DNA from: Macrolepiota albuminosa
Lineage: Eukaryota; Basidiomycota; Agaricomycetes; Agaricales; Agaricaceae
DNA length: 64,000 nucleotides
NCBI GenBank assembly: GCA_027475525.1
Contig: JAMWFC010000116.1
Location: 2,293,826 to 2,357,825, forward strand
Direction of reading: 5' to 3'
Position 1 is the stretch's first letter. Every line of letters begins with the position of its first letter. The position numbers and the translations under genes were made by a program. Below, one piece after another: positions 36,857 to 50,510 of this stretch. The notes under the pieces are model-generated. The model saw only the letters and a list, made by a program, of their open reading frames with translations. It ran no database searches and had not been told where the DNA came from.

Positions 36857-37188
36857 ATGGACTCGTGTTATCTGCCAGGAAAGAGTAACTGAGTTTGAGT
36901 AGTTGTTTTTGTAATGAGCCTTTCGGCCCGGATAAGGTTGACGTCAATCCGGCACGTGCTCCTATTTTTCCGACTCCGGACACACTCACTCCTCGCGAGC
37001 TGAACTAACGCGGAAGCGAAAACCGAGCGCATAAAGCGCGAATACACTATCATCGTGCGAATCTGGCGTGGCTTTCCCTTCCTTTCTCCTTCGCAGCCTT
37101 TTTTACTCGTCAGTCACAAGAGACCGTGTCCAACTCGGGGCCATTACTAGAAGAACAAGAAGTAGACAAGGAGATAGAGGCTTTTGAG

Positions 37189-39055
37189 ATGGTACAAACC
37201 TACGGAGCTGTGCGGACGGCTTATGCTGAGTCGGAACCAGGACCGAGCAGTGGATCAGAGCAGAGCGCGTTGCTTGGTGGCGAGAGGGATACGACTGTGA
37301 AGAAGGTTGCACAGCGCGATGGACATGCTACTCTTACGAGTTGTATAAGCAACCTAGCCAATACGATTATGGGGACCGGTGCGTGTTTGCTTAACCACTC
37401 TCTCAGCTTCTCAGTTTCCTTCCCGTATTTCAATCTATGTAGGCATGCTTACGTTTCCGTTGGTGGGTGTTTTACAAAGTATCGAGGAGCTTGATGGTTA
37501 TCATCAGCCTGTGCCTCTAGGCTATGGCTTCGGCCGGTATGATCCCCGGCATGCTCACATGCGTGTTTTCAGGTGTTGTGGGAGCGTTTGGGCTTTACCT
37601 GTTGTCCCTTTGCGCCACATACACGCCGCACCGCCGTGCGTCGTTCTTTACTGTTGCTCAGCTGACGTTTCCGCGCGCTGCAGTATTCTTTGATGCCGCT
37701 ATTGCCATCAAGTGTTTTGGGGTTTCTATCAGGCATGATGTTTTCTTTCCTTACGTGCTTCAATATCGACTTGATGTAACAGTTATTTGATCATTGTCAA
37801 GGGCCTTATGCCCAATGTCGTCCAGTCATTCTATCATGTCCTCACACCGCCCACGACACTGCCTCCTCCCTGGATGCTGAGTGGTTCCAACTGGATCACC
37901 ATCTTTATGTTCGTAATCGGACCGCTTGCGTTCCTTCGGCGGCTGGACAGCCTTCGTCACACGAGCTATATCGCGCTGTTCTCCGTAGGTGAGTGGACTC
38001 GGCTGTTTGACCAACTGACGTACCTGATAGGAGGTGGACAGCGTATCTTGTTGTGATTGTGGTTTTGTGCTACTTTTGGCCAATATCGGGCATGCCTGCT
38101 CGAGGCGATGTGCACCTGATCAAGTTTACGCCGAATTTTGTGTCGACGTTTCCGATACAGGTGTTTGCGTATACCTGTGCCCAGAATGTGAGCGACGGGC
38201 GTGGTTGTAAGATGGGTTTCTGACTGTTTTTTTTGTAAGCTTTTCCCGATGTATAATGAAGTTAAGAGTAATACACAGGCTCGGATGAATGTTATTATTG
38301 GTGGATCGATTGGCTCTGCGATTATCACGTATGAAGTGATTGCAGTGTTTGGGTATCTGACTTTTGGCTCCAATGTACGCCAACTCGTCTCGCTGCTGTT
38401 TATCATGGATTGAAGATTGGCAGGTTAAAGAAAACATCATTGCAATGTATCCTCAGACATCGTTGTTCATTGCATTCGGACAAGTTGCGATTATCATATC
38501 GGTGCTGTCTTCGTATGCTTTGCAGGTCCATCCTTGCCGGAACTGTCTGGACAAGGTGCTGCAATATGGACAACAGGTGGCAGAAGGCACCGACGATGAC
38601 GAGGAAGTTGACAAGGACCATGCCGGATCAGACAGGTCTGTGTTGCGACACATGTTGCTGACGTCTGTGATCATCGGGGGCGGTTTCACGATTGCCTACT
38701 TTGTGGACAATCTGCAGATGGGCAAGTGGTTTGCGTTGTTGTTGTGGAAACGGACCGCTGACATCGGAGATAGTGCTGGCGTTTGTGGGGTCGACTGGGT
38801 CGACGACGATATCGTTCATCTTGCCTGGGTTGTTCTACTGGAAGGTACGCAGTGGGGAATGTGATGTGGCGATGGCTGACAAGGATGCAGCTGGCGCGGA
38901 ACGAGGGAAAGACGATGCTAAGTCTGGCAGCACTGGGGCTGATGGGGTACGGGGTGATGATATTTGTGTTCTGGTAAGTGATTTGCGGTGCACTGAGGGC
39001 AAATACTGAGTCGACTAGCCTTGGATTTAATGTGTATGAAGCAGTGCATGTGTAA
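37189..39055 (+). CDS. AVT-type amino-acid transporter (AAAP/SLC36-38 family)
   Basis: Ten exons. The N-tail is hydrophilic; TM1 begins TLTSCISNLANTIMGTGMLT FPL. About 10-11 membrane helices follow, for example TCVFSGVVGAFGLYLLSLCA, ISYLIIVKGLMPNVVQSFYH, ITIFMFVIGPLAFLRRLDSL, VAYLVVIVVLCYFWP, MNVIIGGSIGSAIITYEVIA and TSLFIAFGQVAIIISVLSSY. The TM1 NxxxGTGMLxFP pattern and the NEVKSN loop fit vacuolar AVT-type exporters. The upstream frame extends to a GTG at 37126 but the first ATG is 37189, so the true start may lie in an upstream exon. Two introns start with GC (37733 GCATGA and 38722 GCAAGT). The final splice (38974-39018) gives FVFCLGFNVYEAVHV. Substrate unknown. Confidence 0.88.
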
Positions 39056-39166
39056 TCTACAAATTGTGTATAATTTACCCACGGTTTGTGTAGAATAGAT
39101 TTTGAGTTGAAGGACATCTTGGACACGATGGCGATCATCGACTAGTCTTGTTTTGCAACTTAAGCC

Positions 39167-41809
39167 ATGTCGTCCACGCCGCCTCTCCCAGACCCCGCCG
39201 TCCCCCCTGCCCTCGACCTCGACCCCGACGCCGACGTCGATCCCCAGATCCTCGAGGCCCTCAAGAGCAAAGACAGGATTTATGTCCTCAGGCTCGGCGA
39301 GCTCATCGAGAGCCTCATAAGCGATCGTCGGTCAGCCCTAGTCCATGTCCTGGTCCCAGCAGACTGACTTTCCACAGGCCTCGCATCGATTTGACGCCCT
39401 CCACGTCCTACCAGCGTCTGCTCGTCCATCGCTGTTCCGCTTACTACAAGGTCGTCCCAGAAAACGATCCCGTCACCAAGGGCATCTTCGTCGTCGCCAC
39501 CGTCGAAAGCAGGATGTACGCTTCTTTCTTTCGTCCCCCTTTTTCGTCTCACTCATGACCCCACAGCCCAGCTCGTCGACTGTGTGACCTCGTTCCCCCA
39601 GAAGCAAGCACTGCTCCTGCTTTCAAAATCATGCGTCGGTCACCGCCCGAGCGCCGTTTCAATAGGACCCAGTTCCAGCCTGCCTCCGTGGCTGGTGATG
39701 ATGGCGACCTGTCAGACCCCGACCCCTCCGAGTCTGGCAGCGTCGGTGGCCGCAGTAATGCAACAGGCCGGAGCAACAAGTCACGAATGACCATCGAAGA
39801 GCGTGAAGCTGCCTACAACGAGGCACGTTCTCGCATTTTTATGGGTTTTGAGGAGAAAGAAAAGGAGAAGGACATGAGCGCTAGTTCCTCCTCCATCAGT
39901 TTGGCTTCAGGCTCGACAAGTGGCGGTGGAGGCAGCAGCGTCTCTGGCGACCTAGACGAGTCAGTCAGCAGTCCTGCCACCGAGAGCGAGTATTCTGCCC
40001 CAAGTAGAGAAAAAAGGGTCGGCAGAAACGGCTCTGCCTCGTCCTCATCCCGCTCCCTGCGCTATAACAGTAACCAAGGCAGCTCACGAAACTCGCGGGC
40101 GTCGTCTCCTTCACCTTTCACATACGCAAATATCTATGAACCAAACCAGTCGACTTTTTATGACCATCCCGCCGCTGGGTACAACCCTTCTCAATACATG
40201 TATCCATACCCGTCCCCAGGCATGCCTCCCAATCCCTACTACGGTGCTTACCCATACTACCAATATCCATACCCAACTCCACCTCCACCTCCACCTCCAC
40301 AACACAACACTTCCGATCCATCTACCCCATCTAGCGGCGACCCATACAGCAGCGGCATGTACCCACATCAATACGCCTGGACACCCCCTCCACCCCATCC
40401 TATGCAATCCCCGCCTCCTACGCAGATGCCTCCCCCTGGTGCACCTCCCCCGCCCATGCATAGTCCACCCCAATACCCCTATATGCCTTCCTCTCATCAT
40501 CCGTATGCGTACCCCATGCCAGGATATTATCCGATCGCCGCTGGTCCTCCAGTAGATCCGTCCACGACCCATATCAACAGCCATCAGGCGATATATGATG
40601 CGCCGAGATCACTCAACAATGGAAGTGCGATGGCTCCGCACAACAGCGGAAGAAATGTGAGTGAGACGGCAAGTCCGCCGAGTGGAGGCAACAACTCGCA
40701 GAGGCATGGCAGTGTGAGTGGAGCCAAGGGCAGGAACGCGTCGGCTATGAATCAAGGCAGAGGCGCGTGGAGTTTTGGCCCTGGGGTCGGACAAGGCGGG
40801 CGTATCACATCTCCATCAGAGCCGGTAGGACCCCGTTTAAATTACACGAGAAGGCCGTCCAACAATAGTCTTGCAAGTTCGGCGACGAGCCGTTCGTCGA
40901 ATTGTGACGATGTTGCATCGACTGCAGTGAGCTTTTTTTATTCTTGTGCTTTCATCTGCTCACTTTTGATTGGTTTTCCGTCTTGCAGTCATCATCAACG
41001 ACTTCCTCATCATCACGGCGGACGACGACGTCCTCCCAGCATCCGCTCCCTCCTCGCCCAGATTGGGCCGTCGGCCTCAAGGCCCAGCCTACGCTGCACT
41101 CGACCCAGACACGCCATCGCGATAACTCACACAGTAATTCCCGCACCATGTCGCCCATCTCTAGCCCATCGCGAAACCTTAACGGGAACGGGCATCATCA
41201 CCATTATCACAGTAACAACGAAGATGATTCTGGCAGCTCGATTACACAGCAGCAACCGGCTTCGCTGCAGTCGCCTACCGAGTTCCCGCCTCTGTCGTCA
41301 GGGAAAGGCGTGGTGCCTGAGAAACGCCTTCCTGTAGTGTCGGGCGCGTGGGTTAACAATGCGCCTGCACGTAATACGCGTTCAATAACGCCGCAGCATA
41401 ATGCTGCTAATGCGCTCGTGCATCGTCCTCAGTCTACGAGTAACGGGCCTGCCGCTGGTGCCCCGCTTGCGGTAGACGGCGCTGATGATAACGACCGTGC
41501 GTTTGAGAGGCCCCCTCCCAAGGTAAGTTGGCTGAGTGTTTCGTTGTGTTCATGTCAGTTGACCTCTTGATGATGTAGTCCGCTGAGCTGTTCAATCCTA
41601 AATTAATGAAGCGTCCTGCTTCTGGGAAACACCAGCAGCAGCAGCCGCAGGAGAAGGATAGTCACCAAAAGGAGCGTGAGCGCGCAAAGGGTGGCGACGT
41701 GCCGCCACCGAGCACGAGTGCGGACCTGGTGGAGCAGATGGGAGGCATGTCTTTAGATGGTGCAGGGATGGGAGTGGAGTGCCAGCCAAAGGAGGCGTTG
41801 GCAGTGTAA
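39167..41809 (+). CDS. R3H and SUZ domain protein
   Basis: Five exons (39167-39330, 39378-39515, 39567-40926, 40989-41522, 41579-41809). The R3H region (YVLRLGELIESLISDRRPRI and YQRLLVHRCSAYYKV, with the Arg-x3-His core as RLLVHR) is followed by a SUZ motif (IMRRSPPERRFNRTQF, then MTIEEREAAYNEARSRIFMG). R3H binds single-stranded nucleic acid and SUZ binds RNA; relatives such as R3HDM1/ARPP21 act on mRNA. The large middle exon codes a Pro/Tyr/Ser-rich disordered part, with PPPPPPPQHN and many YPY repeats; the end is Gln-rich. Only about 110 bp separate it from the transporter upstream. Confidence 0.87.
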
Positions 41810-42621
41810 TTTCGTAGGTATGAAGGTTATACGATTGTTACGTTGTGATGAGGTTGTTGTTTTTTTTGCTGTTGTTGTTGTTGTAGCGGTGTCGATGTCT
41901 GTCTGTGATTTACTTTTGCTATCAAACCGCGCGCTCTTTTTCCTTCTTTTTCTTGTATTTCCATTGTTTTAGGGGTTTGCGTTTGAGATATATATATTTA
42001 CACATGCGATACTAGAAATGGGAGTGTGTTGTCGAATCTTTGGTTTCCTTTATCTGTAGCGGTTCGGTTCCCCGCTATGGACATGACTAGTAGTTGCCAG
42101 AGCCCTAGCCCACTCTGCGTAATGGGTTACAGGATAGTAACCTTTTTTGTTTTAATGGGATAGTAATTCTTGACGTGTTCCATTTTTACATCCAAATAAG
42201 AGCGGCGGATACCCCAACCACTCACCATCGGCCGCGCCTACCCACCGGAGCTGTGCCGGATGGGAAGCAATGGTATTTTTTTGCATAGTATGAGATGACG
42301 TGTATAGAGAATTGTTATACAGGTAGGGAGGTAATTTACATAGATAAGAATTATAGAAATGGAAGGGGAGTTTTAAGCATATATTGTATGGGTATTGTAA
42401 GGGTTGGGGTTGATTTGAGCGTATTTGTACGAGTAGGGATGATCCATGTTGTTTTTGAGCGTATTTGTACGAATGGGGAGGCAAATACGGAATTGATAAT
42501 GCGATATTTAATGCGTTATGTCCGACATGGAGGCCAATGTGAGGCATCGGGAGTGCGAGATTTAATACGACATGGACAGATTCAAGAAGTAGCGCGAAGT
42601 CAAGACCTTCATGTAGTGAAT
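41810..42621. other. intergenic with GTT microsatellite
   Basis: T-rich 3' flank with a short GTT repeat near 41869-41884, then AT-rich DNA to the recombinase relic. A 131-codon minus frame (42152-42547) is low-complexity and was not accepted. Confidence 0.45.
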
Positions 42622-43611
42622 TCAGGTGTGCGAGGGATATGAGTTGGCGGGGAGGGGGGGCGTTTTAGGTGCAATCCTTGTGGCGGACCTTTCAAGATAT
42701 TTTACCCAAGGGTCGTCGCCAGCCCAATCAGCCCGATTGAAAACGTGCCAAAGGCGGAGGCCTTCAAGCCATTCTTTGATAGAGTCTGGGGAAGAAGTGC
42801 CGATATGTGTGACGATCAAAGCCGCGAGAAGAGTCGGGTCAGCAGGCATGCGCAATTCTTCAGCTATGTTTTTGTCATCGCAGAATTGTGTAAAACGTAG
42901 AATGCCTTCACCGCAAGATTGGCGAGTTCTTTCTTCCACGGAACAGAGCAGGCCTTGGTAAATTTTGGTACGTGTAGTGTGGGAAAGAATCTGTGACAAG
43001 GAGTCATCGACAGCAAGGCCGTGTGGGGTTCTCCATAAGATGACTCTGAGGTCGGCAGGTACTAATGGGCGAAGGGGGGAGGTCTTGTACTTGTCATTCG
43101 AACTGGGGAGTTGTGGGACGATGTTGCGCAAAGTGGAAGCAGCTGTGAGCCGAGGATCATCGGCCGGGGATGTTGTGGTTGGGGTGGGTGTGGTTATGTT
43201 CGCGGATAAAGATTTGGGGGATGAGGGAATGGGAAAATTGTGAGCGGAAGTAGAATTGTGAGATGGGTTGACGTTGTTGAGTCTGGGACGACGTGCAGTT
43301 GAATTGTGCGATGATATGACATCATCCTCGTTGTGGCGGGGAATGTAGATTTTTGGTGCCTGAGTCGAAGTTGCAATGGATGGTTGAGAGTTTGTCTCTG
43401 CGTATGGGCGGTGGCGGAAGATATAAGGTTTTGGAGACGTATCGTGTGTTTTCTTCGCGTATGGGCGGTAACGGAAGATATAAGGTTTTGGAGACGTAGA
43501 GTGTGTTTCTGTGCTTGGCATTGAGGCGCGTGGAGCAACAACGCCATTGGTGCGGATGGGCACCGAAAGATGGTCGTCAGCTTGTGATGAAAGCATACAC
43601 GTTACATCCAA
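42622..43611 (-). CDS. truncated tyrosine recombinase (core-binding domain only)
   Basis: A 329-codon frame. The C-terminal third (GLLCSVEERTRQSCGEGILR, FTQFCDDKNIAEELRMPADP, LLAALIVTHIGTSS, IKEWLEGLRLWHVFNRADWA) has the SAM-like four-helix pattern of the DNA-binding half of tyrosine recombinases found in fungal Crypton/DIRS-like elements and in stand-alone Agaricomycete recombinase genes. The catalytic domain (R..H-x-x-R..Y) is absent; the frame stops right after SATRIAPKTPPLPANSYPSH. The N-terminal part is disordered and holds an imperfect 19-residue tandem repeat (TSPKPYIFRYRPYAKKTHD / TSPKPYIFRHRPYAETNS). A truncated, probably inactive element gene is most likely. No terminal repeats were found. 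Confidence 0.7.
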   Translation of the reverse strand: MDVTCMLSSQADDHLSVPIRTNGVVAPRASMPSTETHSTSPKPYIFRYRPYAKKTHDTSPKPYIFRHRPYAETNSQPSIATSTQAPKIYIPRHNEDDVISSHNSTARRPRLNNVNPSHNSTSAHNFPIPSSPKSLSANITTPTPTTTSPADDPRLTAASTLRNIVPQLPSSNDKYKTSPLRPLVPADLRVILWRTPHGLAVDDSLSQILSHTTRTKIYQGLLCSVEERTRQSCGEGILRFTQFCDDKNIAEELRMPADPTLLAALIVTHIGTSSPDSIKEWLEGLRLWHVFNRADWAGDDPWVKYLERSATRIAPKTPPLPANSYPSHT

Positions 43612-43993
43612 CTAAGTAAGGTTCCAAATCAGATGAAGGTCGAGTAGATGGGTCTTATCATGAAACACCTCAGGCTGATGTCATAACTTCTGATCTTCTC
43701 TCATTCAACCCCTCTTTCTCTCATGTTCCTTATCTCTACCCTCCTTGGCATGGCAGAATAATATGAATATAGACTCGGAGAGTTTCTCTATCTTTCCAGG
43801 ATGCCGAGAACCAGTGAGACCCATGCTTTCTGACTCGACTTGCCACTGCCACTACTGTCATATGTTTCATGTCGGCCTTGGTGATAGACATGAATTTGCA
43901 AGTGACGCCACGAGGGATATTTACCCGGTATTTGGTGCTGTCTTGTTAGTGCATCGGATACAAACACAGTTCGCCGTCAATTCTCTCTCCTCA
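43612..43993. other. divergent promoter region of RPB4
   Basis: About 380 bp; T/C-rich close to 43690-43740. An open frame running through (to the RPB4 start) has no support as coding. Confidence 0.4.
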
Positions 43994-44628
43994 ATGACCA
44001 CTCCTCGATTGAGGCACCGACCAAACACCGAGGAAGAGGACGCCTCTGCGCTAAGGCTTGGTCCAGGTCAGAAAGAACTTGACTTTCTTCTTTGCGCCAC
44101 TCTTTCCAATCTCGCCGTCATTATATAGAGTTCAACAATGCTGGTTGCCTCCTGATTTCCGAGGTCAAATATCTGTTGGAGAACAGGGATAAGGACGCAC
44201 CTGATACTGTGTCTGTTTGCCCTTTAAATTATACCGCGTCCTCCCTCTGATGTATTCATCATGCAGTGTGTATAATAAGACACTGGAATATGTCAAGGCT
44301 TTCGCAAAGTTTAATACCACTGACTCTGCCAGTGCTGTACGAGAGTACGTGATGCGTCATCAAGCTTGTATCAATATTATAACTATGTTCCCGTAATAGA
44401 ACTTTACGAAGAGAGCCTGCGTTGACGCAGTTCGAGACCGCCCAGATTGCGAATCTCTGCCCCGCAGACGCAGAAGAAGCAAAGAGCGTCATACCAAGGT
44501 GCATTTACAACTTTTTGTTCTCTTCTCGTTCGCTCAACTTGTTTCAAAAAAGTCTGGTGAAGATAGATGATGATCGGCTTCAGGCTTTACTCGATGAGAT
44601 TCAGACCATGCGCAAATTCCAGTCATAA
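43994..44628 (+). CDS. RPB4: RNA polymerase II subunit Rpb4
   Basis: Five short exons: 43994-44066, 44129-44210, 44267-44344, 44400-44498 and 44553-44628, each joined in frame. The 136-residue product reads MTTPRLRHRPNTEEEDASAL, then EFNNAGCLLISEVKYLLENR, VYNKTLEYVKAFAKFNTTDS, LRREPALTQFETAQIANLCP, ADAEEAKSVIPSLVKIDDDR and LQALLDEIQTMRKFQS. This is the full HRDC-type Rpb4 fold and matches the family in length. It pairs with Rpb7 to form the polymerase II stalk. Convergent with PUS1, with only 47 bp between stops. Confidence 0.95.
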
Positions 44629-44675
44629 TAGAAGCCTTTTATTGAATCGCAGTTAAGGATGACTTAAACGCAATG

Positions 44676-47142
44676 CTACCCTTCTGTATCTGCAAGATCT
44701 TTTTTGTTCAAAGGCTCTTCATCTTCGTCCTCGTCGCCCACTGCCTTTGCTGCATCATCATCTACAGAAAAGCTTGTCGCATCGAACCTCTTCTTCTCAC
44801 GGAACGGGTCTTCTCGACGCTCATTTCTCTTGATGATTGCTTGCGGAGGGATGATGCCTCTCGGGTTAAGGTACAATAAGTCATTCCCCGAATAGGCATC
44901 TAGGTGCCGCATCCATGAGTCGAATCTGCGCCGCACATTGTAGAGCCTGTAAAATATAAGGAATGTGAAATGCTCACAGCCCATCGCGGTCTTCAACCAG
45001 TCGCATATTATCGTAGATGTACTTTTGTTTGAAGGCATTGATGGCTTCACGGTAAGGTTCAAAAGTGATGGGTGGCCGGTAGTCTGGATGCGAGGGCTCC
45101 AGTTTTGCGTTGATTGTTGTTTCCATTCTATTATTATAAGATTCAAATATCGGCTCTTCGAGCAGAAGACCCAAAGATGGCATTTTGGGGATGAAAACGG
45201 TACGAGGCCCGTAAAGCTATCAAATATCGGCTCTTCGAGCAGAAGACCCAAAGATGGCATTTTGGGGATGAAAACGGTACGAGGCCCGTAAAGCTATCGT
45301 CGGATTGAGCTATGGATATGCAAATAGAAGACGTAACTAACCTCATCAATGATCTGCTCTGGAGTGTCCGTTCGACATGACAACACGAGTGCAGACATCA
45401 TTTTACGCTAAGGATGGGTCACGATTAGTCCAAGTAGAGAGTGTCCGTTCGACATGACAACACGAGTGCAGACATCATTTTACGCTAAGGATGGGTCACG
45501 ATTAGTCCAAGTAGAGTTCAGAAACACGACTTACAATCTGAAAGAAACAGTCAGAAGTCAGGAAATTTTCGATATAAAAACCAAGCAGCACCTGATGCAG
45601 CATAAAGCTTTGACCGTGGAAAAGAATACTGATCCACTCAGTTTCACCGTACACAACTGGATCTGCAACCTGAATGAGGTAAGACGTTATTCCGTAAAGC
45701 TATGATACCGCAGTATCCCGACTCACTTCAATCTTCTTCATGTGTCTCTGATTACTACGATCACTGAAATCACGCCCAACCGTGAAGTTGTGGAAGTTGT
45801 GAGTACCCTCAAACCTTTTGGCAGCTGCTCTTAAACGCTGAACTTGCTCTGGACCGACCCTCCACGCGCGTTTTCGCGTCAATTCTCCTTCATAGTTGGA
45901 CAGATCCACGCCCGTCCAGAAAGGGTGAAACCGACCCTCCACGCGCGTTTTCGCGTCAATTCTCCTTCATAGTTGGACAGATCCACGCCCGTCCAGAAAG
46001 GGTGAAGGATCTCGCATTCGACGACTGCGTAGTGTCAGGAGATTGTGAAGCTGCATATCGTTGCAAGCTACGATCAATGCCGCTTTCGGGCTTTGGGGGA
46101 ATTAGTAGGTACGTCGGGAAGAAGTAGGTGTACTTTCGACTATCGCAAACCCTGCATGCATCGGTAGTTCAGCTGGAGGTTGAGAGAGACCCCATTGAGC
46201 GACAGTATAGAGATGGAAACGGACAAACGGGCATTGAAAGAATTTTGAACGCGGGTCTAGCAGAAATGAAGCAATGATTTTTACTGAGACAGTAAGGACG
46301 TACAAAACCCCATAGGCGAATCTCTGGAGGCAATTCTTCGTTGATACGAGCTACCACATCTGGCACACCGGGTATAATGGTGATCATTTTCAGCGAGACC
46401 AAGTTTCCTGCAGCGTGAACCCCGGCGTCCGTACGGGCCGCTCGCGCAAGCCCAATCTGAGGAGTCGTGAACGGGGAGATTTAGGAAAGATCGTGAATTA
46501 TCTACCTTCACTGGATCATCTGCGTTGTCTTGAGAGACAGCACCCGCTCGGACCAAAGCCTGAAAAAGGACACCCTCGATCGTTCTCGAGTGGTCGGGTT
46601 GACTGAGAGAAAGGATGAACATCAACAGGAAGAAGCTTTGTAAGGTAACATACATCTGCATTCCACTGTATCCCGAGCCACAAAACCCTATCAGAAGAGC
46701 AGATTGTCGTTTTGGTAAACGAGGTGCTTTGGGTTGGTCGGAAACGACCGCTCCCTCTACGGCCGCCTCCTCATTACGAGTTCCTCGACGGCGACGGCCA
46801 GTTTTTCTTTCGTCCTTCTTTGAACGAGGTCGGGCGCGTTTATCCGTAGATTTGGGACCTTCTGCTAATTCTGCAGTGACTTCGCTATCGCCTGTCACTT
46901 GTGCTCCCGTCGTTTCAGGTCCTCCTACGGCTCCCTCAGACTCTGCAATTGAGAGGGAGACAGTGGCATCTGGCTCCACAGAATCAACGTTTCAGGTCCT
47001 CCTACGGCTCCCTCAGACTCTGCAATTGAGAGGGAGACAGTGGCATCTGGCTCCACAGAATCAAATGGTTTCAATCGTTTGTTTGCTGACTCTGAATATC
47101 CTCCTCTGGTAAGTCGTGCTTCAAACTACTCTGAGCTTCCAT
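44676..47142 (-). CDS. PUS1: tRNA pseudouridine synthase 1
   Basis: The order of motifs is clear: [40 protein letters not shown] (catalytic Asp in RTDAGVHA), [94 protein letters not shown] and [20 protein letters not shown]. It isomerises U to pseudouridine in tRNAs and U2 snRNA. The Ile of HQIRKMM comes from a 3-nt exon (45535-45537) between introns of 54 and 50 bp. Frame breaks at about 46153 and 46006 each need one base; the latter is at a 77-bp junction. The start is uncertain: ATG 47142 (MEAQ) joins [20 protein letters not shown] through a possible 38-bp intron. Four 77-bp duplications lie in the gene (45144, 45362, 45853, 46911) and one at its 5' end (47115). Confidence 0.9.
45144..45297. 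repeat. 77-bp tandem duplication (45144/45221)
   Basis: Duplicates most of the PUS1 exon reading [24 protein letters not shown]. Confidence 0.97.
45362..45515. repeat. 77-bp tandem duplication (45362/45439)
   Basis: Duplicates the PUS1 exon starting [17 protein letters not shown] and part of the intron next to the 3-nt microexon. Confidence 0.97.
45535..45537 (-). other. PUS1: 3-nt microexon of PUS1
   Basis: Minus-strand ATT lies between a 54-bp intron (45538-45591, two CTGAC branch sites, acceptor TTTCAG) and a 50-bp intron (45485-45534, donor GTAAGT, acceptor CCTTAG). It supplies the Ile of the conserved HQIRKMM motif; without it the product would read HQRKMM. Confidence 0.75.
45853..46006. 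repeat. 77-bp tandem duplication (45853/45930)
   Basis: Inside PUS1 coding sequence. One base at 46006/46007 restores [19 protein letters not shown]. Confidence 0.97.
46911..47064. repeat. 77-bp tandem duplication (46911/46988)
   Basis: Duplicates the acidic N-terminal part of PUS1 ([20 protein letters not shown]). Collapsing it leaves the downstream frame open. Confidence 0.97.
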
Positions 47143-47268
47143 GGTATGACTGGCTTTGACACTGGAAGAAAAGGACTTGAACGAGATGAGGCGTGCTTCA
47201 AACTACTCTGAGCTTCCATGGTATGACTGGCTTTGACACTGGAAGAAAAGGACTTGAACGAGATGAGG
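47115..47268. repeat. 77-bp tandem duplication (47115/47192)
   Basis: Covers the putative PUS1 start codon; a second copy of the ATG lies at 47219. Confidence 0.97.
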
Positions 47269-47468
47269 TGCCTGTTGGTCCTTCTGACAGATATCCGTAG
47301 AAGAAAATGACGGTGAAGTGCAAAGACACAGAATGTCCCTCTTGACATATGTTTTGGCACAAAGGGAATTCGTGCGCATAAATATTTAAATTTAGATTAG
47401 GGTCCTGAACCGACCCTGAAATCCATCCACTATTTCGATAGATAATGTCATAGCATATTCAACAATAT
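47143..47468. other. PUS1 promoter and xylulokinase 3' flank
   Basis: About 325 bp, much of it the second 77-bp copy. No separate gene seen. Confidence 0.4.
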
Positions 47469-49714
<2,246 letters not shown>

Positions 49715-49990
49715 GGTGGGGGGAACCGCGATGAGATGTCTTTGAGCCTTCTTGACACTCCGGAGAAATTCTGGGAGAACAATTCCAAATCCAGGAACCG
49801 ATGTAGAAATACACTCTTGATAAGTTTCGATACTAATGCATTCCCTCTAAGTCCCTCCGTTAACAGCTGAATGTGGAGCTCTTCAAAATGAGTATTTGCT
49901 TTGCAGTATCAGCATTTGCCAGGTGCCATTTGTCTGTTTCTTTTTCTTCTGATTCTTGGAGAAATTATAAATCCAGGCTGAGCACTGAAA

Positions 49991-50144
49991 TTAGTGGAGC
50001 AGAAAAGTGCCTTTCAATCTCACTTTAACTTGACACGCAGCACCTTCTCCGAGTGAATTACTAGAGTTTAGTGGAGCAGAAAAGTGCCTTTCAATCTCAC
50101 TTTAACTTGACACGCAGCACCTTCTCCGAGTGAATTACTAGAGT
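49991..50144. repeat. 77-bp tandem duplication (49991/50068)
   Basis: Identical adjacent copies in non-coding DNA upstream of xylulokinase. Confidence 0.97.
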
Positions 50145-50229
50145 TTGGTATTGAACAAAAATAGTTCCTGCTCATTACGTCATCGACAACAGCATCACTT
50201 CACTTTCTTGGCTTGAACAGGTAGTACTC

Positions 50230-50383
50230 AGTACTCAGTGCTTGCATCGTATGTGTGCATCTGGCAGCCTGCATTTCTGATGGTGTACTACATATAAACA
50301 ATAAATAGTACTCAGTGCTTGCATCGTATGTGTGCATCTGGCAGCCTGCATTTCTGATGGTGTACTACATATAAACAATAAAT
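50230..50383. repeat. 77-bp tandem duplication (50230/50307)
   Basis: Identical adjacent copies in non-coding DNA 3' of the WD40 gene. Confidence 0.97.
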
Positions 50384-50510
50384 TCATGCGTGTTGGCCTG
50401 GTAGATTTCTCCAGTGATTCTCGTTGCAGCCCAAATGCATGTAACGGACGAAATTGGAAACGTTTGATATAACACATGGCGAAGAGAATTAGATGGAGCA
50501 AAAGATCAAG

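Larger units (their letters stand above)
36514..37188. other. intergenic stretch around the inverted-repeat insert
   Basis: Contains the insert above and the promoter of the transporter gene (pyrimidine-rich from about 37070). A GTG-started extension of the transporter frame begins at 37126. Confidence 0.45.
49715..50510. other. intergenic with two 77-bp duplications
   Basis: Xylulokinase promoter and 3' flank of the WD40 gene. Holds duplications at 49991 and 50230; no gene seen. Confidence 0.5.

Noticed and set aside
37126..37188. GTG-started N-terminal extension of the transporter
   Set aside because: Nuclear fungal genes rarely start with GTG; kept the first ATG at 37189 and noted that an upstream exon is possible.
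40111..40584. 157-codon minus-strand frame rich in Trp, Arg and Gly
   Set aside because: Antisense to the Pro/Tyr-rich exon of the R3H-SUZ gene, which explains its composition.
42152..42547. 131-codon minus-strand frame
   Set aside because: Low-complexity Tyr/Leu/Pro-rich, no motif, no splice partners; probably chance in AT-rich DNA.
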